Counted from the first letter of the stretch, positions 38,401 to 50,190 are shown. The stretch is 64,000 nucleotides of DNA from Nipponacmea schrenckii (GCA_030562195.1 CM060203.1:10120208-10184207); one strand, 5' to 3'. Notes: generated by a model not told the origin, from the letters alone. Made by a program: numbers and translations.

Positions 38401-41400
38401 GCGAAATAGACTAACCTACTTCCTTCCTAAGCTTCATGGGGTAGCTTGTACATAATAAGCATGTATTTTCAGGAGCACCATTGGCAGCTATTTCCAATGT
38501 TTTCTTCGACAATCTATGTCATAATCGATAACCTCTAATACATAAAATTATATAAATCATATGCATATAATATATACAAACTCGATAATAATCTATACAT
38601 AAGGTTGTCGATGTATTATGGTACCAATTGCCCAATAGTGTGGTACAACCTATAGTTGTACATTTCAAAACAAATCATCACAATAGGCAAACTGTCATGC
38701 AATAAGATATTAAGTTTGTTTATAACCTGCCTTTTAACAAATTATCTTGATTGATTCTGAGACGGAACTTGCTTGTCAAGATTGACTAGTGACAGAAGAT
38801 ATTTATGTTGAAACGAATGGCTATACGATATATTGATACCCAGCTAGTTCAGAGCTAGTTATAATAGTTCACGGTTGTATAAGGTACTAATAATAATTAG
38901 GCAGTATTGTTTCTTCCAATCTTAGCCAGCGACTGAGTTAGAATTGAACTAACGAACATCATGTGTCAGCACAGACCGATAAAATACTCCAATTAATTAG
39001 TATTTAATGTCTCAAGCCTCACATGTTTAAACAATACTATACTGCAGTACAAAACTATTTTTGGCCATTGTTATGATTGGGATACATCTACCTTTCTCGT
39101 TTTATATCTGTAAGGCAAATAGATGACAAGTCCTAGTCAAGAAAATGACGTATTGTCCTAGTGATGCAAGTCGAATCGGGTTTAAATACTGTAGCTGGAA
39201 TATTAAAAGTAGTAAAAGAATTTAGATGGATGTCCAAAACCAAAATAAGTAGTCACGAAACATAAAAGTTCAATCGAAAACAAAACGAAAATATCATGTC
39301 AGCGAGGAGTTCGTGTGGAAAGAATCAAATAGTTTAATAGGCATGATCCTGGTGAAGGATAATAAAATCATGAAGTAGAAATTAAAACTATTTCTGGTCC
39401 TTGGTATCGATATCATGTACATGTATATACATGTTGTAAATTCCATCGTATTTAAATAGATAATAGGATTATAATTCTCAAACTCAGTTTTAATGATACG
39501 TATTATATCGAATCAAAGATGAATCGATAGGTGTCAACACGATGCCAAAGTTCAGTGACATTTTGTAATGTTTCACATTTTATCACATTGTGATATGAAA
39601 CAATAGTCGAAGAGTTTAGAGATAAAAATGCCCACTTCAATTTTCTGTGTTAGACGCAGTATTGAACTTGGTATTATGTAGGTGGCAATTACTAATAGGC
39701 GAAAGTCATCGATAATAATTGCGATAAATATGTATTAAATGTTTGAAATAATACAAATTGCTGGAATCGGTTGTATGATGTAATAATCAGATGAATCTTA
39801 ATTATCAGATATCTCTCTGAAAAAGTGCATACAACTATAAATTAATATAAAGATTATACCAATTATTCGATATAATTAGGTCTAAGTATATATACATCAT
39901 ACGTGGATTCTTTGGTAATTGCAATTATAATGTTATATAAAACAACCTTTCAAATTGATCAAATAATGACTCTTTTAGTTGCGTTTAGTGGCGACATATT
40001 CCATTAGTGTTAACCAATGTCTTGTTTTTTTGGGTTTTTTTTTTTTTTTTTTTGGCGGGGTTTTCTGCGGTTCGAAAAAAAAAACGACAAAGCCTAATCT
40101 AGAGATTACTGCCATTTCATCCAAATAATCATTTGTGAAATTAAATGGCGTTAACAGTAATAGTTTCTATGAAGGGATTGTTACAAGATATAGTATACCA
40201 TTTATTAAACAGTTATATGAAAAGATGAATGGATGCTTTACAATTATATATCCTTGATAATAATGAACGGTTTACAAATAAACTCACTGAAATAATCAAG
40301 AAATGCATTTTTCACAAGGACGTAAATATGATATTTTATCCCAATTAACTGACCACCATATACTATATACTACTTAAGAAACATGAAAATGTTGTTAATA
40401 TGAAGGTAATATTATGTTACTATGAATGAAATATGATGTTTCCATGAAGGTTATATGTAACTATGAAGGTAATATTATGTAACTATGAATGAAAGATTAT
40501 GTTTCCATGAAGGTTATATATGTTACTATGAAGGTAATATTATGTAACTATGAGGGTAATATTATGTTACTATGAATGAAATATGATGTTTCTATGAAGC
40601 TTATATAAGTTACTATGGAGGTAATATTATGTTACTATAAAGGTAAGAAAGATTATAAAGGTAATGTTTTGTTACAATGATTGTAAACGATGTTACTATG
40701 GATCTTAACATTATGTGACTATGATGCTAATATTGTGTTACCATGAAGGATCCAAGTAATATTATGTTACTTTGGAAGTAATATTATGTTACTTTGGATG
40801 TAATATTATGTTACTTTGGAAGTAATATTATGTTAATTTGAAGGTAAAATTGTTACTATGATTTTAATACGATGTTACTATGAAGGTAATATTATATTAC
40901 TATTATGGTTATTTTATGTTTATGAAGGTAATATTAAATTACTATGAAGGTAATATAATTTCAGCGTGAATAATATGAATAATATTATGTTACAATGATT
41001 GTAAAACGATATTACTATGGATCTTAACATTATGTGACTATGACGGTAATATTATGTTACTGTGATGCTAATATCATGTTACTATGAAGGATCGAAACAA
41101 TATTATGTTACTTTGAAGAAAAAATGTAACTTTGATTTTAATAATATGTTCCTATAAAGGTAATATTATATTACTATGATGGTTATATTATGTTCTCATG
41201 ACGTCAATGTAATGTTACTTTGAAGATGACATTATATTATTATGAAATGAATATAATGTTACTTTAACGGTAATATTGTTACTATTGAAGGTAACATTAT
41301 GTTAATATGAAGGTAGTATTATGTTCACGAAGTTGACATTATGTAACTATGGGAGTAATATTACGTTCACGAAGTCATGTTACTCTGAAGGTTTGATATG

Positions 41401-44400
41401 TGACTATGAAGGTAATATTATGTTACTATGAGAGTTCACACTTAACTTTTCCATAACTTGTATTGTGATGTTACAAATATAATTCTTAGCATGAATATTT
41501 TTCTGTGATTAATGTTATCGTGAAGCTTTCCTAATATTAATATATATGCTAGGATTTTCTGTTAATGAGGTATTGAAAATGTATTTTATCATGATACAAA
41601 TAATCGAATTGACGAAAGTTAATGCTGTCACTTAATCACTTTTTTCAATGAAGATCTCAATCACGACTAAGAATATAAAAAAAATATCTGCTAGAACATT
41701 GTTTGAGAGTTGGCAAAACCTGGAAACATAGTTCTTTAACTTGTTGTTACCTTTTCCCCAAGGAACGTCTTTGCAAGAGTATTCAAGAGAATTAATATCA
41801 GTCCACCTCAGTATGTTATTATTGTGGACTAGATCCTAAAAGCCCAAATGAGAGTATTCAGAAGTAATAAAAGTGCCAACAAAGAAAAACAATGAAGATG
41901 TGTACGTTACCCCAAATATGGTTTAAAAAAACCTGAAATAAAAATACAACATAATTGGTTGTGCAGTAATTATGAATTAAGATAAAATATGAAGTGTTGA
42001 TGATAAAGTAACATTTTGGTTTTGATTGTCCATAAATCACGTGTCCAGTATGTATGTGACTGTTAAATGAGTATAATATGGTCCAATTTTGAGATAATTA
42101 CACGTACTTGCGGAACACGACTTGCCCATTAATCATGTTGTCTATACGGTACTTCAGTATATTAAGTTATGATATATGACAATTCGTGTATTTGGATACA
42201 ATTATAGGAAGTAGAGAGTTGGTAACATTGTCCATTAATCTTATATCCTGAACAACAACCAATGGTGATAATTAGATCTGCTTACATATAAATAAATGGA
42301 AGCTTCTCCTTACAAAGCACGACACTGCTGTAGCAAAGATTAATAGTTATCTGTTTCTACTTCGAAGATGTTTATTGCGCTAAGTTGCAGACCATAATGT
42401 TCTATTTTAGCACAGATCTAGTTGACAGAACAGAAAACTTAATTCCGCGTACAATTGTAGGCTTTGACGATTTTCCCCCCAAAAAAGTAGATTCAAAGAA
42501 ATGACGATTAATTAATTGTATATTCACTTTGATGTATTTCAGCTACTGTATGATATAGTTAGTAGTACAAGAACATTAGAAATCTGTGGATTAGCTTTAT
42601 CTATGGTGACAACATTTATATCTTTGATTATATTTATGTACTTTAGGTAAGCATATTTTTTAAATGAATAATCAAAAACAGTAGAATGTTAATTAGCCTA
42701 AACAAGAAAATGTTTTATGAGCGTGGTTGTCATAACAACATATAATTGAATTTACGGAAATACAGGCCGTGGTGAAAATTCGATTTACAATGATGATCAT
42801 TAAAATTTCTAAAACATAAGGTCTGCATCTGTGAAGAAAACAATTCAATGGTCACAGATTTAATATCAATCACAATCTAGACAAATCAGTGGCGCTGCAT
42901 TTTAACCAATCAGACCACATCTAATGTCCGGATCACACCTATTGAACAAATTCACGAACAAGATTATATCACAACAACTACCTTCAGACAAATTCGAGAA
43001 AACTAGAAATATATCTATTTTTCTAGAAGTAGTCAAATCAATTCCTCTATTGTGTGGTTCCAAACTATAAGCATATCACCAAGAGAGCCGACGTAAAATG
43101 GAGGAAGTAATGGGCAAAGTGAGAAGACTTCTCTTTCACATTGCGCGAAGATCAGAAACATTATTTATCCAAGTGTACATGCTTTGGACATCCATTGAAA
43201 TTAAGATGGCAAACTTGGTATTTTGGATTCTTTTTTTTCTGAAACAAAATCATTTGTGGTTTGATGCCAAAGGTAAAAACAAATAATCAATATATTCTGA
43301 GATACGATACGATTCAGCTGAGCAGCCAGATATGATAGGACGCCCTTTGGGTACTTGGTTTGGAATAAACCATTCGGTTGATGGTAAATTTAGGTAAAGT
43401 TTAAAAATGGCGTTGCCTAATTTCTGATACAGGATTCATGTATTGGAACTGCGTTTTATAGATAGATTTTGTTTCAAGTAATTTCGAAAGAATATTTTAA
43501 ATTTGCTTTGCGGTTTCTGTATAAATAGTTTTGTCCAAAATAGTAAAGTGTTCAATAATCCTGCTCTTCTCACCGAACGTCGTCTACACACCATTTTTGT
43601 TTTTAAATGGTTTACATTTACAACCTACTATACAATACATAAGGTGTGTGTGAGACCATACCCCATGGACCTTTATGCTACTTATAGCCTTTAATAACTG
43701 TAATTGATGTATTCTATGGAGAACAATCATGCAACAAACGTCATACATAACATTTACCCATTTACACTAGTCTAATAGTAGAAACCAATTTAAACGTCAC
43801 TTTTTGCAATTTAAATACATAAATGAAACGTGAACTGACATTCGTGCACAAGAAAATTGAATTCATTTGATTTTTTATAATTTTTCCTTTACAACAGATG
43901 TAAATATGCAATTTTTATAAAATCATTATTTTACAGTCGTTATTATATTCTAACTTGGTAAAAGAAAATGATCACTGAAACCGTATATATAATATGAAAT
44001 GACATGTGGCTTTTATAAATACTTTTATACAAATAATTTAAAGGATTTTTTTTCATAGTATACAGTGTTACACTCGCACGTAACAAAAATGGAGTGACTT
44101 TTCGTAGTGAACTTATTGACTAACTGCATCATTCAATCGATTACCCAGTCTCAGTTATGCATAAAGGAGTGTTTACCAAGACCAGACACATAGGTTCTTG
44201 ACTGCTCGAGATAACAAAGAGCATCCGTTTCAATGAACAAAAAATATCATTCTTGAACCCGAAACAAATCCGTTAGCAATATATACGAACCATCCGGTTC
44301 TTTAATGGATCAGTATAAAGGTGGCTCCTGCATTCCGTTCTTGAACCTTCGCCAGACTTCATTTATGAATGTAGTAAATCCTTCTGGAGTCGCCCATGAC

Positions 44401-47400
44401 ACAGTTAAAATACAAACTGAAATGTGACATGTATTAATGGATAAGAGTTTCAAAAACAAAACTAATAGAATTGACAAATAATTTAAATGTTGGAAATGCT
44501 CTCTCTCTTCCTCAATATGTTCTCACAATATTACGCTGTATGATTTTGTAAAAAAGTGTATAAAGGTACAATTATACAAATAAAATTACTTTAATTGGGC
44601 ATAGTTTATATCTTGTTAGAGATTATTATGATAATTAAAGTATATTTTTAACCATCAGTATTCTTAGCACGAATTTAGAAGTCTTGAAATTCGATTTATA
44701 TGTCTAGAAATCATACCACCCGGAAGTTTATTGAATTATTATAAGGTAAATGAGGATAATTATTGCTGCATTCCGTGACCGTTATCATTTTTAATCCAAT
44801 AATCTAGATTGTTAGTCAAAGTCATTTAAAGAATATAGTATCAACCTTACTAAATTGGACAACGAATAGTAAAACACAAAATTTGGTGCTCAATACATTC
44901 TGAATTAAGTTTAATGGAAATGGGGTGGGAGGCGTGATTCTCTTTAATGATGAAACACTGCTTGCTTAATACTTTCTTAAAGACTATGGCATTCATCATC
45001 TGTCACTAGAACAATTTTCTTATTCGAACTCTTAGCTAAAATAACACAACACCACAATGGTTTTCATTTGCAGTGAGAACCAAACGTCTGCTTTAAAAAA
45101 AAAAACATTTTGGGGCAACCCCTAAAGCAAAAGTACATACACATTAGGTTCGTGCGTCGTTTATTTAAGTAAAATATATCTCTCAATCGTGTCATCACGA
45201 AATACTAACTTTAAAAAATAAAAACTCCTATTTAATATAGGTTTGTCATACTAAGTTCATTTTTTATGATGTCCATTGAGAAAGTGCTACGTGTTCTATA
45301 TCATTACATGTGGTCCTAACTGTACAATGGGTTGTTTGAGACATTTCACTCGGAAATGAATTTCGAGTATTCCTCCCTTTCTAGTCATTCTGGTATTCAG
45401 TTTTAATTTGATTTCTAAATAGTTTTTAATTTTTTTTCGAAAGTTGACAATGGAAGTTGATTGAAATTTTGTTAAACATTGCACTATGTATGGTGTATAA
45501 TCTCAAATTTTCCTATTACTCTTGACCTTTGCTTTAAATTTACTTTATCTTTCCAATAATGTAATTTTGATTTCCTGATTGGTTGACAATTACTTTTATA
45601 AAGTAGGTCACGTAACAATGTCATAATCCATGAGTTTTCATTTCCCTTTCAGAAGCTTGAAGTGTAATCGAACGAGGATTCATAAGAATCTATTTGTGTC
45701 TATATTGGTTCAGGTTTTGATTGAATTGATCCAATATGTCGATCAGGAAATTGCCCGATCCAGTCTTGGTGAAAATGATGATAATTCTATTTCTAACACA
45801 GTATGTATACATTTTATGATTTACTCAATATAACGAGGTTTCATAAAAAAAAAATCTATTTTTGTCTATATTGATTCAGGTGTTGATTGAAATGATCTAT
45901 CAGGAAATTGTCCGATCCAGTCTTAGTGACAATGGTGATAATTCCATATCTAATACAGAAGGTATACAATTTGTGATAACGTATGGTCTTGGACTTGGCT
46001 TGCCTTGGAAACTAAATTCGTATTTCCAATGATCGAATAATAACCTTCAATGAGATGAATGGTCCTGTTATATAAAAGAATAGATAGAGGTGTTAAAAGG
46101 TTGCAAAACGATCCAATAGCCACAATAGATAAGTTTATTCGTTTTAGTGAAACACAACAGTCCAGAATGCTGAAGCATCGAACGAATATATAACATATTT
46201 GACGTCCTCTACACTTGTCATTCAAGAAACATAAACATACGAACCGTTTTTAAGAATGCCTTGCATTCACAGAGTCGTATTCAAATTTCAATAGGATTTG
46301 GAAAACCTTCCTTCAAACATCAAATTCGACATATTATTTGCTAACGTTGATGCTCAAATACTTGGTTTCGGTTCCTTTCGTCGTCAATTCTCCTTATGAA
46401 TTCCATCATGTCGATCATATCTAGTAATTTAATTTATATTTTAACAGAGTCAGGCCCCTTCTTTTCAGATTAACCATTATTTGGATAATTGAATTGTGCG
46501 TTAGAATAATTAAATTCTGATAAATTATAAAAGCCTTTTTTGATAATTCAAATGTGAAAGAGAAATTTGAATACGTTTTAGCGCTTTGGGGCACGCCGTT
46601 AGAAACGTACACACAAAATCTGTCATAATATGTACACTTGTCTTGCATTGATTACTTGCGACCGGTGGATTTTAACGTCATGCTACATGTGGTCGAATCC
46701 CTGAAAGCTATAGCCCAACTTTGAAAAGATTTTGTTCGCAACTTTATTTAAGATTATATTGTAACGTTTTTACTGAATTTCAACTAGTGTGTCCACAAAG
46801 AAGAAATTTGACTAATAAAGGTAAAAATGAGCTTGAGTGCACTAACGATTTTAGCCTTTCTAAATGTAATAAAACGAAATAAACTGCCATCTGGAATACT
46901 TCATAATTTCATAGATTTGTTAGACTATACTAATGTCAGCACAATCTAGGTTTTTAGTGCTTTCCTTATTTAACTCGATTTATCGTTGCGGTAATTTCAT
47001 CACGATATCAAAGATTTATATCTTTTCAAGATATTCTATAGTCACTCTGCCCCTATTTCACCCACATATCATAAACAGTTATATGCCTGTAGCAGTTGTT
47101 TAACAATTAAAAAGTGTGATAAAAAATCAACGAATTCTCAAAGCACATTTGGCAGCTTGAACTAAAAAATTATAATTACAAAATTGTCCTGGTCCATTTA
47201 TAGCAGAGCATAAGGCTACGAAAATAAAACCAAACGATTTAACCTGTTTTTAACCCAAAAATCTTTGCATTCACCAAAGAACACGTCTTTACACAGACAT
47301 TCCCAACACGTCTCAAATGTACACAGGAGGATAATTTCTACTTGTCCAATTTCAAAAGGGACACAGGAGAAACATCATGTTTTTAGGTTGAATTTTCGCC

Positions 47401-48193
47401 TATTCCTTTCTTTTTAACAATTTAAGGTGTAGATTCAAGAGTCACAAGCCCTTGTGACACCCAATTCACGAGTATGACTATTTAACTGAAAATTCTTCTG
47501 TGGTATCGGATAAATAAAAACAGCTGAACTTTACATTTAAGGAATATTTTGTTTTTTTCGTTTCTTTCAATCAATATTAAATGAAGGGACAATCGGGATT
47601 TTATTCGTAATTGTCAAACAATCGTTGGGGACAAAATAGTAAAAGAGATGTCATTTTTGATTTAAAGACACAAACAAACTGCATATCAGTCTTTGATATG
47701 GAACGCTGAAAACTACGACTTTCAGTTCTATACCAAGCATGATTATAATCAATTTTATAATTACATTGATTTTCATTTCAGCCAGTATTCTGTGAAGTAG
47801 TGTATGCTTTAATAGAATATACCAAAACAGTCAAATTTATGTGGATGTTTATAGAAGGGTTTTATTTACATAATTTAATAGTAGTCTCAGTTTTTACTGG
47901 TAGACCATCCTATCCATTATATTATTTCTTAGGCTGGGGTGAGTAATATGTTATATATCACGTCATCTTTACTTTTCTGTAACTAACTGTAGTTTTACTT
48001 AAATTATGAATATGGAATTATTAACCTCGGTGATAAATTATGCTTAATACATAAATCTAAAACAATTTGTGTTCTTACAATGACGTCTGTTTTTTTTTCT
48101 ATTTCTGCCATAAATCTACTTCAATATTTCAGGAGTTCCCATGGTATTAACAATAGCCTGGGTGATACCCATGACACAAACACAGCATGACAG
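23450..48193 (+). CDS. Class B1 GPCR, PDF-receptor-like (partial: 7 exons, hormone domain to TM4)
   Basis: Exons: 23450-23558, 35433-35540, 37110-37273, 42543-42646, 45653-45800, 47782-47938, 48133-48193. All are GT-AG and all junction phases agree. The extracellular hormone-receptor domain runs over exons 1-3, with NFEECLESLRQINPPEG, then YCNGTWDTWLCWPPTKGG, then RTCGPMGKW and YSNYMDC; it contains six Cys and the GTWD/CWP hallmarks. TM1 is in exon 4 (CGLALSMVTTFISLIIF). Exon 5 gives RTRIHKNLFVSILVQ (TM2) and the first extracellular loop. Exon 6 gives TM3 with KFMWMFIEGFYLHNLIVVSVF split around the family WMFIEG-YLH motif. Exon 7 gives TM4 (VPMVLTIAWVIP). The RTRIHKNLFV, YVDQ and FMWMFIEG-YLHN wording is closest to what I know of pigment-dispersing-factor receptors, which signal through Gs and cAMP in neurons. 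A calcitonin-type relative is the alternative. Missing: the signal-peptide exon and everything after TM4. The next exon must supply one base to finish an AG-x codon. Confidence 0.82.
24215..24390 (+). repeat. Dispersed repeat, copy 2 (receptor intron 1)
   Basis: Same family as 10745-10985, in the same orientation and about 65 bp shorter through internal gaps. It runs directly into the pearl-like element that starts near 24398, so the two may belong to one larger composite element. Confidence 0.6.
24398..25545 (+). mobile_element. Pearl/HINE-like non-autonomous element with internal tandem repeats, copy 1
   Basis: Left end: gtatattgtcgtcgcccc followed by repeated tccgtc. Body: about seven degenerate units of roughly 120-160 bp, each with a variant of gaagctacaattttcaatgg-attttgatgaaacttggtgtgag-attgaattgataag. 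Right end: gctgccagtgggcgtatg-ttac-tgcatggcgagctat. The left end and the unit core match the element at 50190-50935; a related array at 33780-34740 shares the units. Bivalve 'pearl' elements (Helitron-related) are known for central tandem cores of about this size. The assignment here is inference from structure. Confidence 0.6.
28790..29125 (-). mobile_element. tRNA-derived SINE, copy 1
   Basis: Read on the minus strand from about 29125: a tRNA-like head with an A-box (agcgcagcggatagagcgtt), then a B-box-like ttctaatctcgatcg, then a body shared with 48200-48450, including ccgatgac, taatccgggaaagatcaatg and aaggatccc. The B-box equivalent in the second copy, gagttctaatctc, is one base from the canonical gagttcgaatctc. 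It lies in receptor intron 1 and explains the minus-strand open frame at 28813-29019. Confidence 0.65.
29531..29630. repeat. Four tandem copies of a 25-bp unit
   Basis: Units begin with actaac at 29531, 29556, 29581 and 29606, exactly 25 bp apart (actaacccctcaccattatc plus cttct). Copies differ by one or two C/T changes. The array lies in receptor intron 1. Confidence 0.9.
29962..31086 (-). mobile_element. Internally deleted Tc1-like transposon
   Basis: Inverted ends: atgaaaacgcaccact at 29968-29983 and its exact reverse complement at 31065-31080, with weaker similarity continuing outward to TA-rich flanks. Between them lies the minus-strand transposase relic annotated separately. The total is about 1.1 kb against 1.3-1.6 kb for intact Tc1 elements, consistent with loss of the middle of the gene. 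The exact outer ends are approximate. Confidence 0.85.
30135..30788 (-). pseudogene. Tc1-like transposase remnant
   Basis: The minus-strand start at 30788 gives MPRLTAPERERAIGMLQTG then ASTREIARRLHCAHTTIARL, a Tc1-type helix-turn-helix DNA-binding domain. After frame breaks and a missing central segment, LAQQNIPVLQWPALSP, IEHLWDEIGR and a terminal part resembling the family ending (LRFPCSGVEYYPSEHYPE) follow in shifted frames. The central catalytic region with the first two acidic residues is absent, and stops and frameshifts interrupt the rest, so it is inactive. It sits in receptor intron 1. Confidence 0.88.
31090..33640. other. Receptor intron 1, unassigned part
   Basis: AT-rich intronic DNA with homopolymer tracts. 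I saw no exon, RNA gene or clear repeat. The stretches 25550-28780 and 29640-29950 of the same intron also hold nothing I can support. Confidence 0.4.
33780..34740 (+). mobile_element. Pearl/HINE-like element, copy 2 (tandem array, about 147-bp unit)
   Basis: Units with gacacgatagagagctgg begin at about 33944, 34115, 34261, 34408 and 34555. Spacings are 171, 146, 147 and 147 bp; the longer one contains an extra aaacgcgtctgcctttgttc. Each unit continues ttggtggattttgacgaaac, ttggtgtgag and gagttattgccctt. Right end: gtgccattataaatgtaggc-gtattacgatggccatcg. The left end seen in the other copies is not evident, so this copy may be 5'-truncated or start with a degenerate unit. Open frames at 33654-34080 are repeat translations. 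Confidence 0.7.
35107..35240 (+). repeat. T25 tract and a SINE/LINE-like 3' tail
   Basis: A run of 25 T (35107-35131) is followed by a short hairpin-like tail, gaagcgcgttgagatg then atgcgctatataag, ending in AT-rich aataaatcattaatt. A gcgc-ttgag ... gcgctatataa tail of this form is common at the 3' end of animal SINEs and LINEs. No body was recognised upstream. Confidence 0.5.
35600..36180. repeat. Degenerate tandem repeat in receptor intron 2
   Basis: About eight to ten diverged copies of a unit of roughly 55-70 bp. It is built from gagacatacaccaga-gga, -cattgagtaatcagtcta-, and -tttt-tcacct-. Examples are near 35610, 35690, 35750, 35805, 35890, 35945, 36050 and 36120. Starts about 60 bases after the donor at 35541. 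Confidence 0.7.
36815..37031 (+). pseudogene. Coding-like fragment with one internal stop
   Basis: The plus frame reads QETVANINFENVRIDKEASE..., has one TGA after EDFF-like sequence, then GEKLIKLASVSPGNVLLLD and CSIDEWHKFCLNYFGNN to a stop. About 70 codons with a single internal stop is uncommon in this AT-rich DNA and the residue mix looks protein-like. I do not recognise the family. It lies just upstream of receptor exon 3 and may be a transposon or retrocopy relic, or chance. Confidence 0.25.
37300..40380. other. Receptor intron 3, no further feature
   Basis: AT-rich intron sequence. A long T-rich tract lies near 40035-40054 followed by ggcgggg. Nothing else could be supported. Confidence 0.4.
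40385..41430. repeat. Minisatellite of about 22 bp, roughly 1 kb long
   Basis: Dozens of copies of tatgttactatgaaggtaat and variants (tttggaagtaatatt, gtgatgctaatatt, gaatgaaatatgatg). Period is about 21-24 bp, with many point changes and a few interruptions. It sits in receptor intron 3. A partial higher-order duplication is visible: the segment tgattgtaaa-cgat-ttactatggatctta occurs near 40678 and again near 40995. Confidence 0.88.
42650..45650. other. Receptor intron 4, no further feature
   Basis: About 3 kb between the TM1 and TM2 exons. Short open frames at 43098-43286 and 43503-43694 show no domain or splice support. I see no repeat I can define. Confidence 0.4.
45832..45975 (+). pseudogene. 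Decayed tandem duplicate of the receptor TM2 exon
   Basis: The stretch repeats most of exon 45653-45800 (from aacgagg at 45671) at an offset of 161 bp. Matches include tctatattgattcaggtgtt, gattgaaatgatc, tatcaggaaattgtccgatc and cagtcttagtgacaatgg. Differences are five extra A bases in an A10 run, which breaks the exon frame, a 9-bp in-frame loss removing the region coding QYV, and an altered donor region. The part after the A-run remains open (VLIEMIYQEIVRSSLSDNG). It could in principle be spliced from the tgattcag acceptor-like site, but would lack the first half of TM2. Confidence 0.8.
45980..47775. other. Receptor intron 5, remainder
   Basis: No exon, RNA gene or clear repeat recognised. 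The minus-strand open frames at 45950-46225 and 46421-46648 have no domain and overlap the exon duplicate or AT-rich DNA. Confidence 0.35.
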
Positions 48194-48199
48194 GTAAGA

Positions 48200-48450
48200 A
48201 AGGTCAAAATAACATCATACATCGGGAAATATCTTCTCAAGATCCAATCTATATTCGTATTAACGTGAGTTCTAATCTCGATCGGTGTGTGAATGTCCGA
48301 TGACTTTAAATAAGTCATCTTTACTAATAATTCTAGTCCACCCAGCTGTAAATGGGTACGGATAATCCGGGAAAGATCAATGCCATGAGGTTTGGACAAG
48401 GACCATCTGGTAGAAAGGATCCCTTAGTTGTTATCCTATAATATAAAATA
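48200..48450 (+). mobile_element. tRNA-derived SINE, copy 2, next to a splice donor
   Basis: Shares with copy 1 the blocks gagttctaatctcgatcg, gtccgatgac, gataatccgggaaagatcaatg (one mismatch) and agaaaggatccc, then gttgttatcct. The A-box half is not recognisable, so the 5' end is degraded or truncated. The element begins within about 10 bases of the donor of the TM4 exon (48194), inside the receptor transcript and in sense orientation. Confidence 0.65.
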
Positions 48451-50190
48451 TAGTTGTTTCTTTCTTTTCTTTTTTCTGTATAACATATCCCTTGTGTATC
48501 TAAGAATAATATACATCATTTGATTTGGTGGACTAATATCACGATATTTTGTACGAAATTTTAGAAAATATTAACAATTAAAGCTTATTCATCCAAACTT
48601 TTTCAGACTCTGTTGAGGCTTATTTTCCCTTCGTTTTAAAATGATGAATTACGTACCACTTTTGATTCCATGGACGACAATTTGTTTTTGTCTTTCAATA
48701 CAAGAGTTCCTTATCTAACCCGTCAAATAAACCCTGGATCATCACTATTCGGTTCAATGGACTATAATGACGCATAATGACAACATGTTGGTAAATATAG
48801 TTATTTTCCGCTCATTTATCAAGAATAGAATGTCTCCAATTGGTAATTACTTGTAACAATTATTGAGCAATTAGCTCTCCCATTAATTAATTACACATTT
48901 GTAGAAATACGACTGAACACATGTTATGTATTTCCATGTTGGAGACTACATATTAACTTCCAACTGGAAATTTGGTGCTACATCGTTCATGATTGTACCG
49001 GACATATATCATTCCTTCCTCATTTTTCATTTACATCGGGTGTCTTTTGTCACGGCCATATTGTCAGATTGGTCAGATGCTTTTACGTCCATAACTATAA
49101 GACCTATATCTTACCGACCGCAATGCCAAAAATCCATGTAAGCCCAATTTGGGGCCGATGTTTATCCAATACCTTTCTGAACAGATATATTAATATATGA
49201 GTAGAGAATGTCTTTATAAACATAAAAGTACCGCTCTCATTTCATTAACCTAGAAACGCAGCCGACCTCCATGACTCCTAGTGAATTCAATGTAAGAATC
49301 AAATTAAATTGTCTTCGAGACCTTAACACATTTGACAATCAATTTAGACTTAAGTCCCAATTCAGACTCGGTAATAAAGAAGTGAATACTATTGAGATCC
49401 TCTTGTTGCAATTATTCGGGCTTGTTATAGTGAGATTGTCTACTATTAATTAACCCATATTATTAACAATGTCTTTTTATTCCATGGCAACTAGGCCCAT
49501 TTGGTTATGTTCTTTTCCATGCAATATGCCTGTTAAAAAACGAAAACAGAATATGTATAATTTCATTGAACTGTGTTGTTCCAATCAAACAGCTACTTGA
49601 AAAAAATATTATATTCAAGTTCCTGATAGATGACACTCATGACTGGGAAATAGATAGTTTAAATATAATTTTGCATATGCCCCACATCCTTACCAAAGAT
49701 AACATTTAATGTAGTCAACTTCGAATTATTGTGATACGAATCATTGTATTGATTCAAATATACATCATTGAACTTTTTATCGTAACAATATATCCTGTTA
49801 GTCAGAAATATATAAATTGTTGATAGTATAGGTAGACTATGTTCACAGATAACGATCGGCCTGACGGCTGAGTTTTATCTGTTACGTATCTCAAAACATA
49901 ATAAATGTATCATTGGCATTGTCTATTAGTTACAAGATGACAAAAATACTAAAATTAATAAATATAACGTGAGTGGCTTACATTATCAAAGGCCTTATCA
50001 AACATCATTTTTGAAAATTGATTTCATCTATACCCAGAACGGATACTGTATTTCTTATCTTTACGAATTGTCGCACACGAATAGAGGTCGAGGGAATAGT
50101 ACATGTAATGTGTAATGTAGCGCATCTTACAAAGACAGGATCAGTATTAACTTTATGTCCAATATATAGCTTTACAACTTACTTTATACA
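48450..50190. other. Unassigned region after receptor exon 7
   Basis: I looked here for the receptor's TM5-TM7 exons (CW in loop 2, NIIR-L-KL, PLLG, NGEV-type motifs) and found none. The open frames at 48926-49141 and 49271-49453 show no such motif. Confidence 0.35.

Noticed and set aside
40385..41430. CRISPR-like array
   Set aside because: Units are contiguous and diverged with no unique spacers, and the window is eukaryotic; it is a minisatellite.
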